A DNA stretch of 64,000 nt. It comes from Thunnus maccoyii (lineage: Eukaryota > Chordata > Actinopteri > Scombriformes > Scombridae). A program made the translations under genes and the position numbers. A model generated the notes under the pieces. That model ran no database searches, was not told where the DNA came from, and was given only the letters and a program-made list of their open reading frames with translations. Each line of letters begins with the position of its first letter. Within the stretch, counting starts at the first letter, position 1. Positions 27,858-42,000 of the stretch are shown here, piece by piece. The stretch lies in the NCBI RefSeq assembly GCF_910596095.1, contig NC_056550.1, positions 3,596,001-3,660,000 on the forward strand, given 5' to 3'.

Positions 27858-27926
27858 TTTGATTGGTCTTCAGTGAAGACCAATCAAACTCTTTTACATG
27901 GTCTGTTGAAACAGACCATGTAAAAG
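27858..27926. repeat. Two consecutive perfect hairpins
   Basis: The first has 14-bp arms (27858-27871 and 27875-27888) around a 3-nt loop. The second has 17-bp arms (27891-27907 and 27910-27926) around a 2-nt loop. They are separated by only two bases. Confidence 0.95.
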
Positions 27927-28422
27927 GATGTGGCTCCTCTGGCAATCAGGAGACAACAACTTACTTCTAAGTTGTTACAATTATTGTGGCTTTTCCTCTC
28001 AGTCATGTGCTTCCAGGTGCCCCCATCATTGCCAATGAACCCTGACAGTAGGAAAAGCCTTGTCCAGCACCTTACTTTGCTTACCCCACGTACCCCAAAC
28101 TGTACTACAATTGCAACTGCAACAAAAAAACTGAAAGTCCAACTAGATGAACATCCATCAAGCCCTGGTTCTAGGAATGTGACCCAGTATACTTGTCCTG
28201 ATTTGCTTCTTACTGATCTTTTTAAACCGATCATAAAAGTCAGTTTTCTGGTTCCTGACACAAGTTTGCTTTGGCTGATAGGACAGCATCTCACATGCCC
28301 CTTTACCTGGTTGTGATAGCTTTGTGGTTCAAAGAGGTAATGTTTTTAATGTATATGTTATGCATAGAAAAAACATTCATAAATGAGAATAAGCCTATTT
28401 GATTTGTATCTCTCAACCCCAG

Positions 28423-29130
28423 TGTGGAACATGATGGAGGGAAGAGGCTGATATCAGGACCAAGGAAGTGTGAGTGTGCATTTTTGTACCTTGATTCATA
28501 AAAACAAAGCACCACATATTCAATCACAGAGATAAAAACCTGTGCTTGTGACATTCCCGTTTTTGTTGTAAAGACGCTGGCTGATATTATGTTACATTGT
28601 AGAGAAATGTAACAGATGTTAAGCGTTGTTTTATTCTTCCCATTAGGTGCCTGTGAACTCACACTGGACCCAAACACAGTGAACCAAAGCCTGTCTTTGT
28701 CCGAGAACAACAGAAATGTGACAGAGGTGATGGAGAAGCTGCTGTATCCTGATCATCCAGAGAGATTTCACCACTGGAAACAGGTTCTGTGTGGGTGTGA
28801 CTGGGCATTGTTACTGGGAGGTGGTTTGGAAATTAGAGGGTAATGCATAAGAGATGTACAGAGGAATCAAAAGGAAAGGGCTAGATGATGAGTGCTGGAT
28901 TGGAAAGAATGGCAAGTCTTGGAGTCTGCTGCACTGTGATAATAACTACTCCTTCATTTACCAAGGTATATTTTTCTTCCAACTCTGCAACAGGACAACA
29001 AAGCCATAAATCCTATTGGACAGAGAACAAACAGCTGACTTTGTCATGCCAAAGCGAATGGATTTTATTTACACATCTAGTTTGTACAACAAGGTCATCC
29101 ATTGTTCCATGTGTGGTACACAAATAAAAC
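28423..29130 (+). pseudogene. Broken 3' end of a fish NLR-type gene with B30.2 (PRY-SPRY) domain
   Basis: A short exon (28423-28469) reads VEHDGGKRLISGPRK between AG and GTGAGT. It is followed at 28649 by an exon opening ACELTLDPNTVNQSLSLSEN, the PRY start found in fish NLRC3-like and TRIM proteins. After the sequence HPERFHHWKQVLC the frame shifts. The rest of the domain (YWEVVWK..., DDECWIGKNGKSWSLLHCD) continues in another frame with an in-frame stop. An AATAAA lies at 29123-29128. No NACHT or leucine-rich-repeat exons are recognisable upstream. It is most likely a decayed fragment left by duplication of this large fish family. TRIM origin is possible, but the VEHDGG exon favours NLR. Confidence 0.75.
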
Positions 29131-30469
29131 AAATCAAAGTGAACACGTGAGTTGTGACTTTATTATTTTTTCATCATGATTAATATCATTATTCCAGGTA
29201 AAGACTTTGGCTATGATGTGTGTTATATATTATGAGTTCATATTATAGTCTACAACACATATTTTATTATTTTGTGTCGAAACCCAGAGACTTTTTAATA
29301 AGCGGAATAACTGGCACATAAATAGTAACTAGATTATGTACAACATGTACAATGTATGAAATCACAAATACTGTGTCAAAGTAAAAATGTCAATATAAAA
29401 AAAAACTCACAATGGCAAAAATGGACAAAACAAAGCGGAACTGCTTAAATATTTTTCATACCTCGTATGCAAATGCACAAAAGAACAAGCAAAGAAACTG
29501 AAAAAAGAAATCACTAGGTGAGCAATTTGTGCAATGGAGCAAAACTAGTTTTGTTTATTACATAATATAGTGCTCACTATAGCAGCTCAATACTGCCTTT
29601 TCATGGTGACACACCTGTGGAGTACCTTTTTGGTGTGCTTTACTAGCTTATCTAGGTAACACCGTGGGTTCAAGTATGTGTGAAAAAATATTTAAGTTAA
29701 ATATTTTGTTTAAATTACTTGAAGTAAGACTAATTTACAACACTGGTAGAATAACACTCCCTAAGTTTCAGGCCAGTTCACAAAGACACCAAAGGCAGCA
29801 TAGAAATCAACTGAGTTTCCCCATTTTAAATCACATGATCACTTGCTTACAGTAATTAGGTGCTTTTTTTGAAGAACATTGCAAAGTTTAATAGTGTTTC
29901 TATTTTTCTTAAATGTATTTGTAATTAATTGAATGAACAACTTGAGTAAAGGTGATTTGTGAATGACTAAATCACATTTTTTATAAAAAGTTTCTATCAA
30001 GCTGAGAAACTGCAGAATTCTTCTGTATGATGGTATGACACCCTTCAACTATTACTAAAATGTTAAGATATGGATGTTGGCACATAATATTGGCACCTAT
30101 AGATACCTTTATTATCAGTATTCCTCAGAGACCCATACTGGTTAAAGGCTTTTGGCACAGCACTGAATTGTCACTCAAAGGCTCAATAACAGCTACTGAC
30201 GTTAATATTTGGACTACTGCTAAAAACTGATCTGATGTAGTATACAGTGTGTGTACATCATGTAGACATTCAGTTGTGATGAGACAGCCAAATTAAAGGG
30301 TTAGAAATGCAATCAGATGATCACATGAGAACAGAATTTGAAATATGACTGTGGAGAGCATCACTTAAGACCATACCAGTGCTTTTGCATGTTGTAGTCA
30401 TTTACAAGATATACACAAATACCTTCCATGACTTACCACAAATTTACAAATTTGTTTTAGATTTTTTTT

Positions 30470-30805
30470 AAAGAAACTGTTCAATATTTTTCTGCACTAT
30501 AGCCGAAGATGCTGCACAGAAGTGCTGAGCGGATGGATACACGGTTGTTAGTCAAGAAATAGTTTCAAAACAGAACTCAATCTAAAACCACAAAGAGCTG
30601 TTTTACATTTCTGTTTGTTTACAGATTAAACAAATGAGATACTGGCAGAGCCAGGTTAGCCATTTAGCCCTGCTTACAGTCTTTAAGCTAGGCTAACTAA
30701 GTCTTGACTGCAGCTGCGTACCTAAGAGACAGTTATGAGACTGATGTCAATCTTTTCATCATTAGCTCGGAAACAAAGTAAATGAACGAAATTCCCAAAA
30801 TGTTG
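30470..30805 (-). repeat. Interspersed fish repeat, inverted copy
   Basis: The segment contains GGCAGAGCCAGGTTAGCC, CTTTAAGCTAGGCTAACTAA and ends AATGTTGAACTATTCCTTTA. Read on the minus strand it resembles the repeat at 42960-43180, with the shared order TTAGCTTAGCTTAGCACAAAG-like, then CTAGCCTGG-like. Divergence is high. Confidence 0.5.
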
Positions 30806-31476
30806 AACTATTCCTTTAAGTGTTCTTCCTTTAATGCTTGCACTGGTTTCCATTCATTCCCACACAGTATGAAAGCCAATTTGCATTTATTACTGCAGAT
30901 GGGTTGGAACATCTGCTCAGCGTTGCCACACAATGAGTTTAACAATACAACACGTGATGTTCACTGTGAGGAACACTGAGCTCAGGTAAACCTCTCTTTG
31001 AATTGATTTTCACACCATCATGAAATGAAGAAAACCAACAGCTACCTGGAGGATGGTAAAAAGACTACCAAACCAGTCCATCATGTTTTACAATTTCAAT
31101 GGCTCATAGAAAACATGCAAAACACCAGTATGGTCGTTTAAGATCGCTCACTGTTTTTTGTCCTACACTCCTTAAATCTAGTTTCTGTGTCTGAATTCCA
31201 AGTGAATGACAGGCCAGTTCTAATCAGTAATTGTAGAGCTCTGTCTTGAACAATTGGAAGTGTTTCTACATACAATAAAGTGAACATCAAATTACTTTAC
31301 TTTCTTTTTGTGTATTCCCAAATATTTTCCAGCACCCAAATTTCAGTAGGTTTCATTTGTTTCAAATATACAATGATGAAACATTGGTGTGGATAGATTA
31401 AACACAGCACAACATCTCTACAGCGACTGACAGATTATAAATAGTGTTTGGTTCTAGTGGTATGAAGATCTGCTGC

Positions 31477-31480
<4 letters not shown>

Positions 31481-31516
<36 letters not shown>
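31481..31516. repeat. (GT)n microsatellite
   Basis: 18 GT units, within the probable 3' UTR of rab11fip4. Confidence 0.95.
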
Positions 31517-31518
<2 letters not shown>

Positions 31519-31678
31519 CCGAGGAACTACATTTGTGAGCAACACTTCCAGTCACAAGTTGTGAGAACATTTGGGACGTTCATAATTTGGGCTTATTTTT
31601 CAGGTACAGTTTAGGTAATAAATGGTTAATGGAGGTCCCCACAATTACAATACAAGAGTGTGTTTATGTATGCAGTGT

Positions 31679-34600
31679 TTAATTCTTGATCTCCAGGATG
31701 GAGGGGTTATGGTCGAGAATGGCCAGAATGATTTTGTCCATGTACTGCCTCAGACGCAGGTTGATCTCTTCCTGCTCCTTCAAAGCGTCTACCAGCTGAG
31801 AGAGACAGAAAGAGAGGAATGCATTAGAAGGGCAGCCATAAAAAAAAAAAAAAAAAAATTAAATCAGCGTTACATTCGTCCACCGACAGCAGACGAACCT
31901 CATCCCTGGAGGCGTTGTCAATCTCGGCTGCCAGGCACTGGGCCTTGGTGTGGCAGGCAAACAGGTTCTTGGCTTCGTACAAACTCAGACTGAGAATCTG
32001 AGCGTTCAGGTCGTCGTTCTGATCCCGCAGCTTATGGTTCTCCTGAGGAAGCAAACAGACAACATTTCCTTTCAGAAGAGATTCTGGATGAAACTTTGTT
32101 CGTTGTAGTTGGGTCAACACACTCAGACCACTATGTACAGTACAGTATCAAAAGGTTCTAAATATATGGAGTCTGACTTTAAAGCAAGAAAATATGAGAG
32201 ACAGATAAACATTTAAGCATCTCACAAAATTCTCAGTTACTAAATTTATGTAAAACATTTTGAATTATGTGACATATAATAAATACTAGAGCCTGACGGA
32301 TACTGAATGTTTGAGGCCAGAACAGACATTCAAGGATCATTTTAATTTTGATAGTAAAGAATTGTAACAAAGATTTGTAACACGTGGAACATTTTACAGT
32401 TGAAAAATAAACTTGTCAGTGCTCTCTGGTGGATAAACTGCATAATGGCATAATGTTTTTAAATGACTTCAATCATACCTTTGCCATGCATACATTCTAC
32501 ACTGAACTTTCTTGCAGACACAGATATAAACAGCTACAGTTACATCTGTGATAAGCCAATCTTAGCTGATAATATCATCCATGCCAATATATCTGTCAGT
32601 CTCTAAGAGGTTCCATCTCATGTCTGTGTGGTCCATGTTAATCACCTGGGAATAAATGTAGAGAAGGGAACGTGACGACAGAAGAACAAACATGAGTGTG
32701 TTGTGTGTGTGTGAACCTGTTTCAGTCTCTTGACTTCATGTTCCATTTCGATCTCCCTGGTCTTAACGTTGTACTCAGACAGACCTTTGCCCTTCCCGGG
32801 ATGCTCCATCTCCAGCTTAAACATCTGCAGGTAGTCCAGCTCCCGGCGGAGATCATCAATCAGCTGTAGGGAGAAGTTACGATTAAATCCAACTCCTAAA
32901 CATTTACCATGTAACTTGTCAGTTATTTAGAGTACCCCTCACCTCCTGCATGGCCTCTTTCTCTTTCTGAAACTCATGGCGGTTATGCCACAGCTTGTCC
33001 ATTATCTTCCTGTACAGGTCCATCTCATCATTCAGCCTCAAACTAGTGTCCTCCAGCTTGTCAGTCATCCTCTGTTTCTCCTGCAGGAAGACATTGTCGA
33101 GGGAGGACAAGAAAATTCACTTCTTTCTCTCCACTCACTTTTATGAAACAACCAAACAAACTGAGTGGAGGTGAAGAAAGTAAAGTAAAGAAGTTTTATT
33201 TTTGTAGTTTTGGGCATCTGTTATGATAATATTGTGCTAACCAAAGTATTTGCTGAGATTTCCTGGCTCAAGTTTGAGCCAGTATTCTGTAAGCTTGACT
33301 AACCTCAGGGTTTGTTTAAGACCTGCCTTATCACCTGACTCTGCATGTTATTTTTAGCAATGTTACAGCCTTCTCAGCAATTCACTTGGTTACTACAATA
33401 TTATGATATAATATTATAACTGATATGAATGATGGCCAAAACCCCCAAAATACAAGCCAAGTTGTAATAAACTGGAATGATCCTTTTGGTGAATCACACT
33501 CACCTGGTCCAGTTTCTCTGTCTGAGACTTGAGTCTGCACACATTTAATTTCATCTCTCCATTCTCTTCTTCTAACTGCTGTACCCTGTGTACGCACACA
33601 CACATAGTTGAAACTTTACAAGGGGAACTATTCTTTTTCACACAGTGTAAATAGGGCAAACATTTTTAGCTAGGATTTTTTTGGTTTGAAAAAAGAAACA
33701 AAACTGGTTGTGTAAAATGCCACAACCATCCACCACAGGAGGAGGAGGAAAGGAATTTGTCCTTTGGCCTTGTTTAAGTAAAAGTCTTGAGAAAATGTGC
33801 TGAGTTTCACAGAAGAAGTGACTTGTGATCATTTCTGAAACACAAATGCAAACACAGTTTTTAAGGGCTCCATTTTCAAATACTAAGGATTACATACTTC
33901 TTCTGTGGTGGTCTGTGGTAGCAGTGTACAGTTTTGAGAGTTACAATTTTGAAAATGAGAATAACTACCCGAGTACAGCCTCAGTTACATACAGTAAGGT
34001 ATTGATGTGTGTGTTTTTTGACCTAGAGTCAGAACCACAACCAGCAACAGCATCTTTTAAGGTTTGGATTCTGTTGTTGGTGAGTTTACCTGCTACACAG
34101 CAGGTCTATCTCTGTGTTTCTGTCCCTCTCCATCTTGCTGTAAGCCTCCCGGTGCCTCTTCGTCTCTTCCTCCAGACTCTGATCTGCCCTCGCCTCTGCG
34201 TCCTTCACTTGCTCCTCCAACTCATGCACCCTGGGATGCAAACACAGACACACAGTAGATTAGATAGAATTTTCCAGATTAGATTATATAGAGCAATGCT
34301 ATTTTTGTAAGAGTAAATTTGATGACTTTTAGGCCAATATAAATATATAAATCAATAATTAAAGGATTCTCTGTGTGTATGCTTGTGTGTATGTATGTAT
34401 GTTTTCCCACCTGTGGACAAGTTGTGTGTTTTCTTGTTTGAGTTTAGACTTGAGGTCACCGTTGGCCAGGCTGTCACTTTCCAACTCTGTCACCTTCTTC
34501 TCCAGATAACTGACCTGAGGGAGATACTTTGTATCATTATACATTCCTAATATCTGACTTTTACAGTGTTATGCTAAGTATCCATTTTATTAGGTACACC

Positions 34601-35980
34601 TGTACACAAACTGTCAGCTTCTCCTAAAAGGAAATGATGTGGCCGCAACTCAATATTTAACACATGCAGTGCAGAGGTTCAGTTAGGTTTCAGCTAGTCT
34701 CCTGCTTTTATTCCACTGGTTTAAACTTGACAGTACACATGTGTGTTGTGTGGCATGTTAGCATTTTCCCTCAAAGGCAGAGGAGACAAGGTCAGTAGTT
34801 CTTGTCAGTCTCTGCAGAGCCACATTAAAGAACTGCCAACAAAACACACACCTGACATTAAAAAGGGGAGTCCTACCCACTGCTAGTACTTGGCAGGTGA
34901 ACCTGAAAAAGTGGATTTACGGTTCCTAATAATTATTGCTAATAATTCATGGTAAAGATCAATGTCTCCAGAGAAATTAAACTGGCTTTTTTGAATGTAC
35001 AATAAGTGCCTGCCTTTTCGTGTGTGTGTGTGTGTGTGTGTTTGTACCTTCTCTGTGATGTCAAGGTCGCAGGAGTCGATGCTGTCTGTGAACAGATCCT
35101 CTGTGCTGCTACCCTGGCTGGACCCAAACACACTGTGGTTGGCCTGGAACAACTGACTGCAGGAGGAGAGGACACATTAGAGGACACATTAACCTACATG
35201 ATAATAATGCTACATGATGATGATACAATATAGATGTGTAAGCTTCAGAAGCAGCTTTTCCACCATTTTTCTATAGAGCTCGATTTATCACCTTGCTAAA
35301 TGTTGGACCCATCATTGTGATCTGTAACAAGTGGTTGGCCAGCCCCATATGTCTATGCAAATGCAACATTACCGTAGTACTTTTGCTATTTATTTAAAAG
35401 GTTAATAGTAGTGGGAAACTAAAGTCACTCACCGTCCAAATGCTGTGCTGGAAATCTTTCTATTGGGGCTGAAACACAAGAGAGAAACTGAGTGACGCAC
35501 GAACACACACATACACATTGACAATAACACAGCTTTTCATAATCTGTTTTTCAGAATCATGCTTCTATTCCTACTACTACTTGCTGCTACAACAATAACT
35601 ACTACTTCAACTACTGCTGCTATTACAACTGCTCGTACTACTACTGTTACTTCTGCTGGCTCTGGTCATGATTTAAGCATCAAAAATTAAGTGAAAAGAG
35701 CAATAACAGGATTTTTTTTTTTTTACATCAAATCATAGAAAGTTTCTCTTGCAGTTTGGCTGAGTCGGTTATTACAAATGGTATGAACACTTATTGAGCT
35801 GCCATTTGTTTTTTTCCATTCTTTGTTGCTGCATTGTGGCAATCTCACACACGGAGACACAAAAACTTGCAACCAGCCACTCCACCAGATTGGTATACTG
35901 TTGCTATAGCAACAGCTCAGGCTCACCCTTTGATGTGGGTGCAGTGTCTGGTGCCAAGAGGGTGGGATTTGGTTGGATGG

Positions 35981-36052
<72 letters not shown>

Positions 36053-39000
36053 TGTGTGTGTCTATGTGTTAGAGCTTGTCTAAACTGTCTAGAGTGATGC
36101 TGAGGCAGCAGCTCTAGTGCATCTACTCTACCATCCTGTTTACTTCCACTCATTTCTTTGTGCATGTTCATGTGTATTCTGTTTGTTTATGTATGTATGT
36201 ATGTATGTATGTATGTATGTATGTATGTATGTATGTATGTGTCTGTATGTGTGTGTGTCTGCTTTACCTATTGGCCTTGAGGTTTCGAAGGCGGGCCTCC
36301 AAGTCATTGAGTAGATTCACTTTCTTGCAGCACTGAGAACAGTAGATGTCCAGCAGCTCACTGTTATACAGCTGCCGCATCTTCTGAGGAGTCTGTCCCG
36401 CACTGCAATTACAAAGAATACCTCAATATCTATTACTGAAATATATAATTACACTAAAAACATCAATAGATATTAATATGAATGCTATTAAATACAGCTG
36501 ATTGAAGCAGCAATTGTATCGCCCCAGCGTGACAAAAAGTAACCTTTCCCAGTTGCTCAGCAAGGCACTGGAGAACCCAGCCAGAGAAGCTGTGCTGACC
36601 CAGGAAAATGTTAATGATTTTTTTGAAATGTCAACTTTGACCAAATCACAATCTATTATAAAGAGCTGGCAGTGCTGGCGGTGCAGCTTTCACTTTGTGA
36701 TGCCATGTTGTTTTGACATATCATAGAAAGCCAGTGGCCAGTCAGTTTCACTGGTGATCCCTGGGAGAACAGTCTTATCTTAGCAAGCCCTTTGTTCATT
36801 TACCAGTGGCACTAAAATCTCTGTAGCGTTTTAAAGATAAGATAGAATTCCTTTTGGAAGGCAACTTACGAGTCAAAATGTGGTATTTGTTGCTGCCAAA
36901 TGAATTTGAGGTGGATGTTTTTTTATTGGGCAGTTAATGTTTCATTTTTTGCTTTGTGCATTGTGAGAGAATAGAATCCCTGATGAACTACGCTAAAATA
37001 GTGATGGTTGCATCCACTCGTATTCAGCTATCTTACGTTACAGTTCAACCAAACAATACAAGGAAGCACCATACAGACCATACAACGAATTAACCATTAA
37101 GGGTAGACTACTGACAAAACCTGAAGGTGCTTAGGTGACATTTACTCACCAGAAAGAATAAATGAAAACAAACTGTGATTCAGTAGCTTTACTCTTTACT
37201 AGGTGTAACTTCCAACTGAAGAACGCAGCACAAACCAACTGTTTATACACCCAGATTTGCTCTCATGCCTTTTCTCAAACCAGTAATGCCCTATATTGAA
37301 TGGGGGGTGTGGGGGTGGGTTAAATAATGTCACAATTGAGTGGGCAGATACACATAAATATCTTATGTCACACGGGCTTACACTCAAATAGAGCAGAGCC
37401 ATTGTTAATGTTATTAGTGCCACCTGTTCTTTTCCTTCAATTACAAGCTGAAATATCTGTCATGTGCTATATTAGTATTTCCAAACAGTATTATGACTAT
37501 TTATTTTGTAAAGTAATATGTAAAACTCCCCTGTTCACCCTTTGACTCAACTCCCTCTCACTACAGGAGACATGTGAGGGTGTGTTTCCAGCCCAAACAC
37601 CAACCTGGAGGGAAGGGAGGATCCCAAGTCTGAGAAGCCATTTGTTCGGGTGTCATCTTCAGGGCAGGGGCTGCTGGGAGTGAAATCCACATCCTCCCCT
37701 TCACCATAGTCTTCAAACTGCTCCTCTCCAGAGATGACGGACGCAGATGCTGAGCCAATCAGGTGACTAGGGTTGCATAGTAGGAAGTACAGGAAGGGTA
37801 AAAAAAAAATTAAAAAAAAATAAAAATATAAAGAATTTATCATTTTATTATGCTTTTGAGGAACAAGTGATACTGATACACAGAGAATTTTCATCATATA
37901 GCTCTAAACAGTTTAATCAATGCTCATATCTGTTCATTTCTAGAGTCACTATATGTTTCTCAGATATTGTTTTGACTGACCGGTCTTGCTGTGTTGGGTC
38001 CAGGGAGTCAGAGCTGTTGGTGTTTTCAGTGCTGCTGTCCATATCACACTCCCCATCAGTACCACAGCCTTCACCATACACACTGCATTCTGGGTAGGAC
38101 CGCGTACACATGATAATGGGAGGGCCCAGCTTTGCCTCACCGTTCTACACGAACAAACAAAATTAAACATTAGCATATCAAAGAATTCCTCAACAACATA
38201 ACTGCTAAATTCAAGAATGCAATACCCTGCATTTATCATTTACTTGATTATTAAGATGTCTGGCCTATCCGGATCAAAGACTCAAAAAACTGAATATGGA
38301 CAAAGAGGGTGGCTCCACAGCATGTCATCTAGGGATGTTTGGGTGAGAAGATGCCCTCTACCCATCTCTGTCCTATCAACATACTCCACAACCTCCAAGT
38401 GAATTTGACAGACTAATGCACAATATTTCATAGAATGAGCACAAATTCCTGATGTAGACTACATATTATGTGCAGAAATAATTAGATGTTCACATTTTCT
38501 GTTTACTTGGAAATACTGACATGAAAACATTTGCTGGACACCAGAAATGAACATCTTCTTATACCCATAAACCCTTGGGGCTGTTATTATTATTTATTTA
38601 TCTATTTCACTTACCATTTGACTAGCTTAACAGCGGTTTAGAATGGGTTCAGCTAAACCAGGACTTGCAGGGGTTTAAAACACACCAGTATGCTAAGTTG
38701 GACCTTATGGTTGTGACAAAATAAGCCCAGGTTAAGCAGCTGAACTGGGTATATGAGGACGTTACCTTATAAGGTCTGTCCTGTCTCAGAGGGGCGCCAC
38801 ATACTACTGCGCATTCATTATCCTTGAAAAATGGTGAATAAGGACATTGGTTGTCATTTTCTATTTCAGCGACCATACCACTAACTGCTAGGGAAATTAT
38901 TCAGAAATACTTCTGGGACAGTGATAGTGTTTGTTTTATTACATATAATCTGGTAGTACTTTTCATTCATAAAAATACATTTTTAATCAGTCTATAATTA

Positions 39001-42000
39001 CATAAAAATGCCCCCACAATAATAACCATCCTCCTATAATCGACTGCCATTTCAATGATCTGTAAATATTAAATGTCTTACATTACAGAGGAACAGCCCC
39101 ATTGTGTTTTGAATAAGTTGTTTCCTATAGTTGTGTTTTTTCTCACTTAAACCACAGAGCAGTTGTATTTCAGTTGTTCGGGCATTTAAAGTGTCTTAAA
39201 CAGAATCAATTCAAACCTGCGATGGTACAGTTCACCTCTAGTATTTGACCTGGAGATGGTTTCCTGGGTTGATTTATCAGAAACAGAGTGGGATGTAGTA
39301 TGCCTCAGATCTGCGTGTTATTAATTATGCATGAGCCTGTCTGGCTTCACCCAACTGAGGTGCCAGAGCAAGGTACACACCCTGTCTGACACACACACAC
39401 AGGATTTTCACCTTAAATGACAAAACATTCTTTCCTCCCCTGTTCTGACTTAAGACTTTGGTTTGTGTTTTTGTGTATGGACACACACACATATATATGT
39501 ACACGATACAGAAAACATGGTGTGGTCTCTGAGGGACTGCTGTGTAGCTTTCATTCATCAATTATACACATGTTTTTGTCTGGGATTAAGAGGTGTGTGT
39601 GAAGATATGGCAAAAAACTATGACAAAGAGAAAGGTAAATGAGGAATTTAACTTACTTGAGAGCATATTCTTATGTGGTACATGTTCTCTAATGCTGACT
39701 GGAAAATATCTGAAGTGGGTACAATTTGGAGTGAAATCACATCAATCGCTGTTCAACTCCAGCATCGACAGGCAAGACAGTTTCCACCTTTATGACCTTG
39801 TTCCCATGTCCTCACTAAGCCCCAAGCACTGAACCCTAACGTCTTAAATTAACGCCCCCCGTGTGATCAGTGCAAGTGCCTGAGTATAAGACGGTGTGAG
39901 GGCGTCCACATGTCTGCAGACAGTAAAGTGAGGATCATATCCCATCTTTAATTGAATGAATTGTAGTGTTTGTTGTTCACTGCCTGCTTAGGTCAACATA
40001 TTTGGAAGTCACCAACATTCCAGCATAAGAAAAGCAAGTACACATAATGCTGGTTAGTGACATGTCTGTTTACACTTTTTCACAATTCTCTTGAGCAAAG
40101 TCTGCAGGGGGGAAAAAAGTGTGAGAGGTGACGTTAACTGCTAAAATAAACCAGCAGTATCAGATCACATACTTTACAACAACAAATACTGATGTGTAGT
40201 ATGTAGGAACTGATGAATGTTAGTTTGGCTCAGCGACCTTTAATTGAGCAGCAATGTGCGGTGTAACCAAATCCTTCTCTAGGGAAGCATCTTTTAATAT
40301 AAAAGGGATGAGTCTGTCTACAGTATGTGGCCCAGGTGGAATTATTCTTATTAGTAAATCAAGTTTGTGACCTCAAAAGATTCCCAGCACAGCTCACCCC
40401 AACTTCCCCCTCAGCAGAGGTCTTTTAATCAGCAGAATAACTTGAAACACCTGTGTGATTCCACAAAGACCAACACTAAGTAACATGTGCTAATGAGAAT
40501 GATTGAAGGCTTAAATTGTCATGCAAACAGTCATGAGAGACCTAATCAGCCAAACTAAGTGAAAACACCTGTGTGGGTGATCATGTGTGTAAAGGAGCTT
40601 TAGCATTCAAACTTTACATTCAAAACTATGCAAGTGTAAAACTAAGTAGTGCAGTGATAAAACCCACCATAGGTTTTTTACTCCTAGTTCAAAAACAACT
40701 AATCTTGTGTGATAACATCCAAAGATCAGGTTATTTTGGTGCCTGTGTGTACATTTACAAAATATTCCTGTCATTTACCATGCCAGGATCAATTCACTGT
40801 CCGACAAAGTTCTCTCAATCTGACACACACATACACACCTTACCAATAAAGTGTGCCTGCCACGTGTCTCCTCTCCAGTCTCGAGCCACCAGTCACACCA
40901 TTGTGCGCGTGTGTATGTGCAAGTGTATCATCCAAACGGTATCCTTTGTCGTGGAGGTAGAATCAAAATCCGCAGTATTCCTCAAGCTTGAAGGCTCAAT
41001 GTGATCAAAGCTTGAACACAAGCATCCCTTACACACATGTATTGCCGCAGCTCATTTGAAAACACACTGATGCTTTAGCCGGGACAAAGCCACACCTCCA
41101 CCTCTCTCTCGCTCTCTCTTACTCTTGTTGCTAGGCAACTGTTCAGTTGAGCTGGTTTCTAGAGGGGGCATCAGCAGTCATGCACTGCAACGGAGAAACT
41201 TACGATATATGCTGCATATTCATTGATATCCTTATCATTTATGCATATGTGCGTGCTGGAGGTGCGCTGGAGTCCAAAGACAAAAAAAAAAGACATATTG
41301 CTCAAATTAGAACTGCATGAAAGCTCATTTCTGCCAGGAAAATAAAAAAAATATAGATGAAATGTTAGGAATAACAAAAATAAAAACTGAGGGCAAATTT
41401 TTGAGGTATGAAGTAAAAAAAATAAGTAAGATAATAAGATATAATAAGTAAGTCAAACATTTGACATATGTCATAATTTATACTTAATATCTTATAAGTT
41501 TGACTTACTGTCTCATTATGGGACACAACTGTAGCTTGTTTCCTCTTGGAAAAAAAGTTGATGAAAAGCTAGTAATAATGAAAATTAAAATACTCAAAAT
41601 TCAATGATATAAAATTCAAGACTCAAAATTCAAAATTATGACATAGCCTACTAACCTTTTAAGTTGACCTTGTGAGAAGCTAAGTAAAAATTTTGGCTTT
41701 TAAAGAGGACATATTCTGCACACTTCCCAGTCTATATTTCTATTCTGAGGCTCTACTGGAATATCTTTGCATGATTTACAATTAAAAACTCCTCATTCAT
41801 CTTATACTGGCTCTTTATGCCAGTAAATATGATAAATATTTCTTCAAAAATCTCATTCTCTCCTCGAAATGGAAACTCCTCAAATAAATCCATACAAGTT
41901 GGAGCCTGAATCAGATCCAAAAATGCAAGTGGACAATGTGAACAATTCATGGAACAACCTTAGCAACAAAGGCTAAGGAACAGATGGCTGTTTGTGGGTA

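Larger units (their letters stand above)
29131..31678 (-). other. Probable 3' UTR and downstream flank of rab11fip4
   Basis: No convincing coding frame occurs. A minus-strand AATAAA lies at 29559-29554 and others are possible nearer the stop codon, so the 3' UTR length is undecided. The stretch includes a GT microsatellite (31481-31516) and an inverted copy of a fish interspersed repeat (about 30470-30805). Confidence 0.35.

Noticed and set aside
27930-28316. Open frame of 128 codons (and an antisense one of 136)
   Set aside because: No recognised domain, no clear splice context and no start context. Kept only as an observation beside the hairpins, not as a gene.
35794-36171. Frames rich in Cys-Val and Thr-His
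   Set aside because: They are translations of the GT/CA microsatellite only.
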